Assembly: GCA_902635665.1 (NCBI GenBank)
Contig: CACPOX010000012.1
Coordinates: 1 to 35,024, forward strand
From: an uncultured Pelagibacteraceae bacterium
Lineage (GTDB): Bacteria; Pseudomonadota; Alphaproteobacteria; Pelagibacterales; Pelagibacteraceae
DNA: 35,024 nucleotides
Direction: 5' to 3'
Below are positions 16,941-24,123 of this stretch, piece after piece; position 1 is the first letter of the stretch, and every line of letters begins with the position of its first letter. The notes below the pieces were generated by a model. That model had not been told where the DNA came from. It saw nothing but the letters and a program-made list of their open reading frames with translations, and ran no database searches. The position numbers were made by a program, and so were the translations under genes.

Positions 16941-17683
16941 GAAAATTTGTTTATTTTTTTAATTAAATTTTCGCTTATTAATAGACATTCTTGGTCAGCC
17001 ATGCCATTAACTAAATTTTGTCTAAATCTTCTTTGAAAAGCAGTAATAAGTTTTTTTAAATTTTTTGAATTTAAAACATTATTATTTTTTGAGTAACCAA
17101 TTTTAAATAAATTTTCAATAAATCTATATTTTTTTAAATTACTTATTTTTTTTTTTCTATTTTTTTTTAATTTATTTAAATCTAAATCATGCCAAAAACC
17201 AATATTATTTTGTGATAAATATTTCCAAGGAAATTTTTCACCAGGATCTTTTTTTCTATCTGGAGCTATATCAGAATGACCTAAAATGTTTAAAGGTTTG
17301 ATTTTATATTTTTTTATTAAATTTTTTGCTAATTTAATTATTGATTTTATCTGGCTGGCTGAAAATTTTTTATAATTATTCCCATGCCCAGGGTTGCTTA
17401 TTTCAATTCCAATTGAGTATTTATTTATTGATTTGTAATTTTTCCAAAATGATACTCCTGCATGCCAAGCAATATATAAATCTGGCACCATTAAAACTAT
17501 TTCACCGTTTTTTTTAATCAAATAATGGCTACTAACCTCAGATTGAATATTTGTGAGTCTGCTAATAGCATTAATTTCTTTATTCATTCCTGTGTAATGA
17601 AATACTAAAAATTTAATTTGTCGAAAATTTCTTTTTTTTAAATCAAAATTAGGCGAATAATTAATTATTTTTTTAATTTTCAT
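16937..17683 (-). CDS. ampD: N-acetylmuramoyl-L-alanine amidase, AmpD/AmiD family
   Basis: A 248-residue amidase_2 enzyme that cuts the bond between MurNAc and the stem peptide in cell-wall recycling. Zinc ligands expected for the family are visible: the histidine in VFHYTGM near residue 29, and the histidine and aspartate of ILGHSDIAPDRKKDPG near 134-149. SSHYLIKKNGE and IAWHAGVS are further family segments. The last 60 or so residues (LKKLITAFQRRFRQNL) look like a small peptidoglycan-binding helical domain, as found in AmiD-type proteins. There is no clear signal peptide, so a cytoplasmic role is possible. It is divergent from mlaA and just upstream of rnpB. The symbol is for the family; ampD versus amiD cannot be settled here. 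Confidence 0.88.
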   Translation of the reverse strand: MKIKKIINYSPNFDLKKRNFRQIKFLVFHYTGMNKEINAISRLTNIQSEVSSHYLIKKNGEIVLMVPDLYIAWHAGVSFWKNYKSINKYSIGIEISNPGHGNNYKKFSASQIKSIIKLAKNLIKKYKIKPLNILGHSDIAPDRKKDPGEKFPWKYLSQNNIGFWHDLDLNKLKKNRKKKISNLKKYRFIENLFKIGYSKNNNVLNSKNLKKLITAFQRRFRQNLVNGMADQECLLISENLIKKINKFS

Positions 17684-17744
17684 TTTTAATAATTTAAACT
17701 TTATTAATAGCCATATTTAAGTCTTTTTTCGCACTAAATCTTGA

Positions 17745-17774
17745 TTTACTTTAAGTATATATTCACTATATAAT
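17745..17774 (+). promoter_or_regulatory. Predicted promoter of mlaA-mlaC
   Basis: A perfect -10 TATAAT (17769-17774) is preceded after 18 bases by TTTACT (17745-17750). The predicted start near 17781 lies about four bases ahead of the mlaA ATG, so the message may be almost leaderless, and no Shine-Dalgarno sequence is seen. The -35 match is moderate. Confidence 0.5.
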
Positions 17775-17784
17775 TCGACAAATA

Positions 17785-18576
17785 ATGAATAAATTATTTA
17801 ATACACTTTTAATAATTCTTCTATTAACGAGCACTGCAAATGCAGGTTCAGACGGAAAAATTGAATTGACTAAAAAAAGCGAAAAAACTGAAATTAGCAA
17901 AGATTGTTTTGAGGGATTAAATAGAGCGACCTTTGCGTTCAATCAAGGATTAGATAAAGTAGTTTTTAAACCTATTGCTCAAGGTTATAGAAAATTACCC
18001 CCTCCTGTAAGAGAGGGGACCAGTAATGTTTTAGATAATTTATCTACTTTAATAACAATACCAAACAATGTTCTTCAAGGAGACTTTAAAGGAGCTGGAA
18101 CTAATTCTGCAAGACTAGTTATAAATACCACTTTAGGAATATTGGGTATTTTTGATATTGCTCATCTCTTGGGATTCCCTGATTATGAAAAGGAAGACTA
18201 TGGACAAACTCTTGGTACATGGGGATTGGGACATGGATGTTATTTAGTTTTACCAGTATTAGGACCTACAACTGTGAGGGATACTGCTGGAATGTTTATG
18301 AATGTTATGGGAGGGGATCCATATTATAGAATATCAGTTAATGGAAATAACGAATATTTAGATGGTCAACTTTATGCTGCAACTAAAATCTTGTCTGGCA
18401 TAGATTTTAGAGCAAAAAATTTAGAATCTTTAGACAACTTAGAAACAAATTCTATGGACTTCTATGCTTCAGTTAAAAGTTTATATCTCCAGGATAGAGA
18501 GAGAAAAATTGCTAACTCTAATTCTAGCCCAGAAGCTATGGATGATAGTGATTGGGAAGAAATAGACACTAAATAA
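17785..18576 (+). CDS. mlaA: Phospholipid-transport outer-membrane protein MlaA (VacJ)
   Basis: A 263-residue MlaA family protein, which in Gram-negative bacteria removes misplaced phospholipids from the outer leaflet and hands them to MlaC. Family segments include FEGLNRATFAFNQGLDK (about 44-60), the P.PVREGTSNVLDNL stretch, NSARLVINTTLGILGIFD, EDYGQTLGTWGLG and GCYLVLPVLGPTTVRD. An N-terminal signal (about 1-20, ending TANAGS) is present, but there is no lipobox cysteine, unlike enterobacterial MlaA; it may be cleaved by signal peptidase I. The C-terminus is acidic. mlaC follows after 10 bases. The other Mla genes (D, E, F) are not in this window. Confidence 0.93.
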   Translation: MNKLFNTLLIILLLTSTANAGSDGKIELTKKSEKTEISKDCFEGLNRATFAFNQGLDKVVFKPIAQGYRKLPPPVREGTSNVLDNLSTLITIPNNVLQGDFKGAGTNSARLVINTTLGILGIFDIAHLLGFPDYEKEDYGQTLGTWGLGHGCYLVLPVLGPTTVRDTAGMFMNVMGGDPYYRISVNGNNEYLDGQLYAATKILSGIDFRAKNLESLDNLETNSMDFYASVKSLYLQDRERKIANSNSSPEAMDDSDWEEIDTK

Positions 18577-18586
18577 TAAAAAAAAT

Positions 18587-19180
18587 ATGAAAAATTTATT
18601 TTGTTATTTTGTAATTTTTATTTTTTCAATTTTATTTTCTAACAAAGCATTCTCAGTTTCTCCTGATACCTTTATTCAAAATACCGTTAATGATGCATCA
18701 CAAATACTATCACTTGACATTACCAAAGAAGAAAAAATAAATAAGTTAAAAATTATTGCTAAGCAGACTGTTGATATTAGAGGGGTTGGGTTTTATTCTC
18801 TAGGATCAATAAGAAAAACTTTGAATAAAGACCAGTTGGGAAATTATTCTAAACTTTTTGAAAAATATTTTCTAAAAAGCTTTTCAAGTAGATTAGCAGA
18901 ATATACCAATCCACAGATTGAGGTAAAAGGTAAAGAGATACTTAACGAAAATTATACCATAGTTAACAGTATTTTAGTTGGAACAGCAGAAAGACCAGAG
19001 GTAAATATCGATTGGAGAGTTTATACAAAAAATCCAAATAATCCATTAATAAGAGATTTAATTATTGAGGGCTTAAGCTTGGCCAGAACACAAAAAGAAG
19101 AATTTGCATCAATATTAAATTCCAATGACAGCGATATTGAAGCTTTGTTTAACACTTTAAAAAAATTTTCTAATAATTAA
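18587..19180 (+). CDS. mlaC: Periplasmic phospholipid-binding protein MlaC
   Basis: A 197-residue secreted protein with a signal peptide at about 1-23 (hydrophobic FVIFIFSILFS, then KAFSVS). The mature part has the tol_tol_Ttg2 / MlaC pattern: a helical N-terminal half with FIQNTVNDASQIL, then YSKLFEKYFLKSFSSRLAEY, and a beta-rich half with the typical VNIDWRVY and DLIIEGLSLARTQKEEF segments. MlaC carries phospholipid between MlaA at the outer membrane and the MlaFEDB transporter. It directly follows mlaA and is probably co-transcribed with it. Confidence 0.9.
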   Translation: MKNLFCYFVIFIFSILFSNKAFSVSPDTFIQNTVNDASQILSLDITKEEKINKLKIIAKQTVDIRGVGFYSLGSIRKTLNKDQLGNYSKLFEKYFLKSFSSRLAEYTNPQIEVKGKEILNENYTIVNSILVGTAERPEVNIDWRVYTKNPNNPLIRDLIIEGLSLARTQKEEFASILNSNDSDIEALFNTLKKFSNN

Positions 19181-19201
19181 TTTAAATATATTAAATTTAA
19201 T

Positions 19202-19225
19202 AATAAAAAAATTTCTTTTTTTATT
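19202..19225 (+). terminator. Possible A/T-only terminator hairpin after mlaC
   Basis: A perfect 10-base inverted repeat, AATAAAAAAA (19202-19211) and TTTTTTTATT (19216-19225) with a 4-base loop TTTC, lies 22 bases after the mlaC stop. The stem has no G-C pairs, so it would be weak; in such an A+T-rich genome it may be chance. Confidence 0.35.
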
Positions 19226-19264
19226 TCATAAATAAAACAAATTTGAAGCAAACTTTGAACATAC

Positions 19265-19373
19265 CCCAATGATTTACTTTTGTAATGCATTGGATTTCAA
19301 TCCTTTTCTATCGTATTCCGCTTTTTTTATTATCTCCCTTGTTGCGTAATTCGAAACAAACGAAAAGGATTGA
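19265..19373 (+). other. Unexplained structured intergenic block (candidate RNA leader or small RNA)
   Basis: Two nested-repeat structures sit side by side ahead of the 61-residue gene. The first (19266-19293) folds as a 12-base arm hairpin with CCAATG/CATTGG, a 2-base mismatch, TTAC/GTAA and a TTTT loop. The second has a perfect 12-bp outer stem, TCAATCCTTTTC (19297-19308) with GAAAAGGATTGA (19362-19373), enclosing an inner stem, TCGTATTCCGC (19311-19321) with GCGTAATTCGA (19344-19354), with two mismatches. The block is visibly richer in G+C than neighbouring spacers. No known riboswitch or RNA family was recognised, and the strand is not certain; plus is assumed because a gene with a good ribosome site follows. 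Confidence 0.45.
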
Positions 19374-19436
19374 TACCATTACCAATTACAAACTTTTAAA
19401 CCTCAAAAAATCACTCAACAATAGGAGTTCCAATAT

Positions 19437-19622
19437 ATGGAAATAGACCGTATCTGTAAGTACTGTCACGTTAGTGCATACGTTGCGTATGATAACTGCG
19501 ACCCCGTTTATAAACAAACATTTAAATTTGAAATAAAACCAGGCGAACACAACAGCTTAATTTGGGACAAAATTATTAAAATATTCCGAAAAAATGGTTT
19601 CAAAGTAGAGCTCAAATCATGA
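19437..19622 (+). CDS. Small protein of unknown function with CxxC motif (61 residues)
   Basis: Not recognised. A 61-residue frame starts with an ATG that has a strong ribosome site, AGGAG at 19423-19427, nine bases upstream, which is rare in this window. The N-terminus reads MEIDRICKYCHVSAYVAY, with Cys7-x2-Cys10-His and a further Cys in DNCDP near 21, so metal binding is possible but not shown. The C-terminal half (KPGEHNSLIWDKIIKIFRKNGFKVEL) looks like an ordinary cytoplasmic alpha/beta fragment. No signal peptide or membrane helix is seen. The first 25 codons use several C- and G-ending codons (CGT ATC TGT AAG TAC) that are scarce in neighbours. Its stop overlaps the next start (ATGA), so the two genes are probably translated together. 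Confidence 0.65.
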   Translation: MEIDRICKYCHVSAYVAYDNCDPVYKQTFKFEIKPGEHNSLIWDKIIKIFRKNGFKVELKS

Positions 19623-20182
19623 AAAGAGTTATGCTAATTATTCTTTTACATCTTTCTCTATTTTTAATTGTATTCGCGTACCAAGCTCAAGCTAATGAGG
19701 AAGAATGGAAAATAGATAGATATGAAGGCCTAATATTTGCTAGAGTATATGGTGAAATTATTCATGGTGACTCTTTAAATTTTTTTATTCACTCTAGTGA
19801 TAATTGTGGAAAAGTATGGCATAATTTTACTTTCTACACACATCAGCAACCAGGTGATATAAAACAAATATTACACAAACATATCCCAATTAAAATCAAT
19901 GGAGAAAAAGTAACTGCTTATGTAGATTATATTCAACCATTTTTACTTGGCTATAGAGTTTTGTTTTCTTTAGGTTCTTTTCCAATTAAAGAATATATAT
20001 ATAAATTAAACAATTTTTACATCAAAGAAAAAAAATTTGAGATCCAAATAATTGATGGAATTGATTTTAAGGCTAGTAAATATTTTGATATATCAATAAA
20101 TAGTTGGAAGCTTGATAAACTCGTGCCCTCTGTACTCGAAGCTCATAAAAAGTGTAAAGAAATTAACAATTTAAATAGTTAA
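19619..20182 (+). CDS. Predicted secreted protein of unknown function (187 residues)
   Basis: Not recognised. The N-terminus is a clear signal peptide: basic MKRVM, a hydrophobic run LIILLHLSLFLIVFAY, and a likely cut after AQA near residue 25. The mature part is predicted to be largely beta strands (FARVYGEIIHGDSLNFFIHSS) and has two cysteines, one in DNCGKVW near 63 and one in HKKCKE near 181, which could form a disulphide in the periplasm. The last 20 residues suggest a helix. The general pattern (short beta-rich secreted domain with paired cysteines and a closing helix) recalls invasion-associated-locus-B-like proteins, but that is only a loose resemblance. The start overlaps the stop of the 61-residue gene (ATGA). 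Confidence 0.75.
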   Translation: MKRVMLIILLHLSLFLIVFAYQAQANEEEWKIDRYEGLIFARVYGEIIHGDSLNFFIHSSDNCGKVWHNFTFYTHQQPGDIKQILHKHIPIKINGEKVTAYVDYIQPFLLGYRVLFSLGSFPIKEYIYKLNNFYIKEKKFEIQIIDGIDFKASKYFDISINSWKLDKLVPSVLEAHKKCKEINNLNS

Positions 20183-20241
20183 AGTTTTTTTAATCGTTGA
20201 GCAAAACACTTAAAAATTATTAACTTTAAAATAGTGAGATT

Positions 20242-20318
20242 TGGTGGGCCCGCCAGGACTCGAACCTGGGACCAATACATTATGAGTGTACTGCTCTAAC
20301 CAACTGAGCTACAGGCCC
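20242..20318 (-). tRNA. tRNA with CAU anticodon, probably tRNA-Ile2 (lysidine type)
   Basis: A 77-nt cloverleaf on the minus strand with 7-bp acceptor stem GGGCCTG/CGGGCCC, normal D arm (AGCTCAGTTGGTTAGAGC), anticodon loop CTCATAA, T loop TTCGAGT and encoded CCA. A CAU anticodon fits initiator Met, elongator Met or Ile2. The pairs C4-G69 and C5-G68 are those that E. coli TilS recognises in tRNA-Ile2, whereas its elongator tRNA-Met has other pairs there. This favours Ile2, decoding AUA after lysidine modification. It is not an initiator, because the acceptor starts with a paired G1-C72. Confidence 0.85.
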
Positions 20319-20376
20319 AAATTTAGATTTAGTTATATCATTTTTCCAAAGTAATCAATTAAAGATAATTGAATAA

Positions 20377-20451
20377 TGGTGGGCCGTGTTGGTTACGCTC
20401 CAACTACCCCTGCAATGTCAATGCAGTACTCTACTATTGAGCTAACGGCCC
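20377..20451 (-). tRNA. tRNA-Val (GAC) with highly atypical D and T loops
   Basis: A 75-nt cloverleaf on the minus strand. All stems pair: acceptor GGGCCGT/ACGGCCC, D stem GCTC/GAGT, anticodon stem CTGCA/TGCAG around TTGACAT (anticodon GAC), T stem GTTGG/CCAAC, then A and encoded CCA. The T loop reads AGCGTAA where nearly all bacterial tRNAs have TTCRANY, and the D loop AATAGTA lacks one of the two conserved guanines (G18). C56 and G19 are still present, and positions 54 and 58 read A and T, the reverse of the usual T54-A58. The RNA starts 4 bases after the rpoD stop codon, so it is probably cut from the rpoD message. It may be a working divergent tRNA or a decaying one; intact stems favour the former. 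Confidence 0.75.
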
Positions 20452-20455
20452 AGAT

Positions 20456-22279
20456 CTAGCTTTCTAAGAAACTTTTTAATTGTTTAGATCTACTAGGGTG
20501 CTTTAATTTTCTAAGTGCTTTAGCTTCAATCTGTCTAATTCTTTCTCTTGTTACAGAAAACTGCAAACCTACCTCCTCTAGAGTATGATCGGTATTCATT
20601 CCAACTCCAAATCTCATTCTTAAAACTCTTTCTTCTCTTGGAGTTAGTGTAGATAAAATTTTTGTAGTTGCCTCCCCAAGATTTGATTTAATAGCTTGTT
20701 CAAGTGGGGCTAGAGCTTTTGTATCTTCAATAAAATCACCTAAACTACTATCTTCTTCATCACCAACTGGTTTTTCTAATGAAACTGGCTCTTTTGAAAT
20801 TTTTAAAACTTTTCTTACTTTGTCTAATGGCATTCTTAATTTTTGAGCAAGTTCTTCTGGAGTCGCTTCTCTACCAAATTCGCTTAATATTAATCTTTGA
20901 GTTCTGACAATTTTGTTAATTGTTTCTATCATATGGACTGGAATACGAATAGTTCTTGCTTGATCAGCGATTGATCTTGTTATGGCCTGTCTAATCCACC
21001 ATGTTGCATATGTTGAAAATTTATAACCTCTCCTGTATTCAAACTTATCAACTGCCTTCATCAATCCAATATTTCCTTCTTGAATCAAATCTAAAAATTG
21101 TAGGCCTCTATTGGTATATTTTTTTGCAATTGATATAACTAATCTTAGATTTGCCTCGACCATCTCTTTTTTTGCTATTCTTGACTCTTTTTCTCCTTTT
21201 TGGACCCTGCTAACTAATTTTTTAAAATCAGTTACTGATATGCCAAGTTTGCGGCTAATCTCAATCAGTCTCTCTCTTATGTTTTTAAATTCACTTTTAT
21301 TTTTTGCAAAAAATTGTTTCCATACACTGTTAGTGTCTAAAAATTTTTTAAGATTTGGATTAATTTCGTTTCCTACATAAAATTTGATAAATTCATTTCT
21401 TGGAATTTTTTGGTCCATTGCTAATCTTAAAAGATTTCCCTCTAGAGAAATTATTTTTTTGTTTTCTATATAGTGCTTTTGAACTAATTCCTCTAAAACA
21501 GATGGAGACAATTGAAGAGATTTTATATTATCTAAAATATCATTAACTATTTTTTCATATCCTTTTTCTTTAGCTAACGAAAAACTTTGAGAGTTTAGTG
21601 CGCATTCCAATTTATCTTTTTGGTATTTAATTAACTTCGTATATTCTTTAGTAAGTGTGCTTACAGTTTTTAAAACTTTAGGTTTAATTTCAGTCTCCAT
21701 TGCAGCTAACGTTGGATTAAATTCCTCGTCTTCATCAGTAGGACTTTCGTCTTTATCGGTTTCCCCAGAATTTTTTTGCTTTGCACTTGGTCCCGTAGTT
21801 TCATCTTCCATATAGTTTGTATCAATATCAATAATTTCTCTAACTAAAATTTCATCTTTTTGTAACTGATCATTCCACTCGAAAAATTGTTGAGCAGTTA
21901 TTGGGCTTTGTGAAAGTGCAATTAGCATTACATCTTTTCCTGCTTCAATTCTTTTTGCTATTGCTATTTCACCCTCTCTAGAAAGCAACTCAACTCCACC
22001 CATTTCTCGTAAGTACATTCTTATAGGGTCGTCACTTTTTTCAATTGTTTTTCCTTCTTCTTTGTTTGCATTTTCTTTTTTTCTTAAAATTTTAAAATCA
22101 GATTTTTTTTCTACGAGAGTAACATTTTCATCTAAAATATGGATGAATGCCTGTGCTAAGTTTTCATCAGATAAATTTCTTTTACCTAAAGATTTGCTTA
22201 ATTCTTCATATGTTATAAAACCTCTATGAGTTCCACGACCCATTAGTCTAGCAAATGATTTTGTAATTATTCTTTCCAC
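20456..22279 (-). CDS. rpoD: RNA polymerase primary sigma factor RpoD (sigma-70)
   Basis: A 607-residue housekeeping sigma factor. The N-terminal part has region 1.1-like sequence ([10 protein letters not shown]) and region 1.2 ([21 protein letters not shown], about 85-105 read in two parts). Then come an acidic non-conserved insert (about 160-195) and regions 2 to 4: [28 protein letters not shown], the promoter-melting [14 protein letters not shown], region 3 ([12 protein letters not shown]) and the region 4 helix-turn-helix ([20 protein letters not shown]). Length is normal for alphaproteobacteria. It lies 68 bases downstream of dnaG in the classic yqeY-dnaG-rpoD cluster; that gap could hold its own promoter, but none was firmly identified. 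Confidence 0.98.
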   Translation of the reverse strand: MERIITKSFARLMGRGTHRGFITYEELSKSLGKRNLSDENLAQAFIHILDENVTLVEKKSDFKILRKKENANKEEGKTIEKSDDPIRMYLREMGGVELLSREGEIAIAKRIEAGKDVMLIALSQSPITAQQFFEWNDQLQKDEILVREIIDIDTNYMEDETTGPSAKQKNSGETDKDESPTDEDEEFNPTLAAMETEIKPKVLKTVSTLTKEYTKLIKYQKDKLECALNSQSFSLAKEKGYEKIVNDILDNIKSLQLSPSVLEELVQKHYIENKKIISLEGNLLRLAMDQKIPRNEFIKFYVGNEINPNLKKFLDTNSVWKQFFAKNKSEFKNIRERLIEISRKLGISVTDFKKLVSRVQKGEKESRIAKKEMVEANLRLVISIAKKYTNRGLQFLDLIQEGNIGLMKAVDKFEYRRGYKFSTYATWWIRQAITRSIADQARTIRIPVHMIETINKIVRTQRLILSEFGREATPEELAQKLRMPLDKVRKVLKISKEPVSLEKPVGDEEDSSLGDFIEDTKALAPLEQAIKSNLGEATTKILSTLTPREERVLRMRFGVGMNTDHTLEEVGLQFSVTRERIRQIEAKALRKLKHPSRSKQLKSFLES

Positions 22280-22347
22280 AATAAATTGATTTTAGGAATT
22301 CTTATATAATGTCAAATATATAAAAATCCATTACTAATTTGGTCAGT

Positions 22348-24123
22348 TTAATTGAGATTCTGCTTTTTTTTTAGCTCTTTTAGCTCATTAAATGTAGTCT
22401 CGCTCATATCTATTGAAAACTTCGATTCTAATTCTTGAATTCTAAACTCAAGATCATAATTCAACAAATCTCTAGAAATGTCCTCTAATAATTCTATTAT
22501 TTTTTGATCATTGTCGGTTTTATTTTTTAGAATATGTTTAATTGGAGCAAATTTGTTTATTTTTTCGGTCAATTGAAGATCTAAATTAAGATCTTGAATT
22601 GTAATTGGTATACCAGATTTTAATTTAACAATTATATTTTGAAATATTTTTTTATTAAACTCCGTAAATAGCTTCATATTTTCAATCAAATGAATATTTG
22701 CTTGCAACAAATCCAAATTATTTATCACCAAATATAATAGAGAAAACTCTTTAAGTTCAACTCCAGTCAAAGACTGACTTTCTTTAAAATATTTTTTTGT
22801 ACTTTCTAAAGATTTTGTTTTTTTTGAAAAAAATTTTTTATTATTTTGGTTGGAATGAGGGGTTAACTCTGCAATTTTTTCTAAAAAGTATTCTAAAACA
22901 TATTTTTTTATAAAATCATCTTTAATTGTATTTGCAATACCTCTAAGTTTTTTTTCAAAAATAGCCATGGATGAAGGATTGTTATTAGTTTGTTTTTTAT
23001 AATGACTAAATATAAATTGATGAATTGATAATTTGCCCTGCTTTGTAAAATCTAAAAAATTGGCTTTACCATTTTTATTAACATAACTATCTGGATCTTC
23101 TTTATCTGGCAAAAATAGAAATGAAATTTGCTTTTCTGGTTTTAATTCCTTAATAGAATTTTCTGCCGCTCTAACAGCAGCTTTATATCCACTTTCATCA
23201 CCATCAAAACAAATTATGATATCATCAAAAAATTGATTTAAAGTTAAAATTTGTTTATCAGTTAAAGATGTACCAAGATTTGCTACTACATTTTCAATAC
23301 CATTTTTACTGAGACCTACAACATCCATGTATCCTTCAACCAAATAAATATGATCAATTTTATTAGAGAGTTTTCTTGCTAAATCTAAGTTATATAAATT
23401 TGATCCTTTTTTAAAAAAATTTGTTTCAGGTGAATTTATATATTTTGCTAGATAATCTAAATTTTCAATAATTCTTCCACCCAAAGCAATTGATTGGCCT
23501 GAAATATTTTTGATTGGAAATATTAATCGACCTCTAAATCTTTCAACATAATTTTTTTTTTTTTCGTCAAAATAAAATAGACCAGTTTCCATTAAAGTTT
23601 GTTCACTATAATCTTTTTTCAGTTTTTCAAAAAAATTTGGATTTTTTTCTATGTATCCTATTTTAAATTTTTTTACTTCCTCTTTACCTAATGATCTATT
23701 TTTTAGATAATCTCTAGCGATTGAGTAATTTTCATTTTTTAAAAGTTCATTGTGATAAAAATCAATATACTTACTAAAAATAGATTTATACTCATCCCAT
23801 CTTTTTTGTCTTTCTTCATCTTGTTTTGAAAACATATATGGCTGCATACCTGCTAATTGAGCTAAATATTTAACGGCTTCGCCAAATCTCAAGTTTTGAG
23901 TTTTCATCACAAAATCAAAAATATTACCGTGTTCAGAGGTTGCAAAACAATGATAAAATTCTTTTTCATCATTAACAGTGAATGAAGGTGTTTTTTCATT
24001 TTTGAAAGGTGATAAACCTACAAATTCTTTGCCTCTTTTTTTTAAGGAAACACTTTTAGATACTACTGTTGAAACCTTCAGTCTGTTTTTAATTTCATCA
24101 ATATACTCTTTTGGGTACTTCAT
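22348..24123 (-). CDS. dnaG: DNA primase DnaG
   Basis: A 591-residue primase that makes RNA primers at the replication fork. The N-terminal CHC2 zinc-ribbon domain is recognisable (GLSPFKNEKTPSFTVND, EFYHCFATSEHGN, residues 36-66), but three of the four zinc ligands are replaced: Ser38, Lys41 and Thr62 stand where Cys, His and Cys are usual, leaving only Cys59. The catalytic TOPRIM part is intact: ERFRGRLIFPI (about 194-204), LVEGYMDV with Glu263, and FDGDESG with Asp307 and Asp309. The last 150 or so residues form a helical domain expected to bind the DnaB helicase. The start overlaps the yqeY stop by one base. Confidence 0.96.
   Translation of the reverse strand: MKYPKEYIDEIKNRLKVSTVVSKSVSLKKRGKEFVGLSPFKNEKTPSFTVNDEKEFYHCFATSEHGNIFDFVMKTQNLRFGEAVKYLAQLAGMQPYMFSKQDEERQKRWDEYKSIFSKYIDFYHNELLKNENYSIARDYLKNRSLGKEEVKKFKIGYIEKNPNFFEKLKKDYSEQTLMETGLFYFDEKKKNYVERFRGRLIFPIKNISGQSIALGGRIIENLDYLAKYINSPETNFFKKGSNLYNLDLARKLSNKIDHIYLVEGYMDVVGLSKNGIENVVANLGTSLTDKQILTLNQFFDDIIICFDGDESGYKAAVRAAENSIKELKPEKQISFLFLPDKEDPDSYVNKNGKANFLDFTKQGKLSIHQFIFSHYKKQTNNNPSSMAIFEKKLRGIANTIKDDFIKKYVLEYFLEKIAELTPHSNQNNKKFFSKKTKSLESTKKYFKESQSLTGVELKEFSLLYLVINNLDLLQANIHLIENMKLFTEFNKKIFQNIIVKLKSGIPITIQDLNLDLQLTEKINKFAPIKHILKNKTDNDQKIIELLEDISRDLLNYDLEFRIQELESKFSIDMSETTFNELKELKKKQNLN

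Noticed and set aside
19202-19293. A known riboswitch (glycine or SAM class) upstream of the unknown gene pair
   Set aside because: None of the conserved core motifs of those classes was recognised, and the downstream genes are not glycine or methionine genes.
20183-20318. An integrated element using the tRNA 3' end as attachment site, explaining the two unknown genes at 19437-20182
   Set aside because: No second copy of the tRNA 3' end was seen on the other side of the genes (19181-19440), and there is no integrase or phage gene.
20242-20318. The CAU tRNA as initiator tRNA-fMet or elongator tRNA-Met
   Set aside because: The G1-C72 pair is matched, unlike initiators, and C4-G69/C5-G68 are the TilS recognition pairs of tRNA-Ile2. 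Elongator Met is less likely but not fully excluded.
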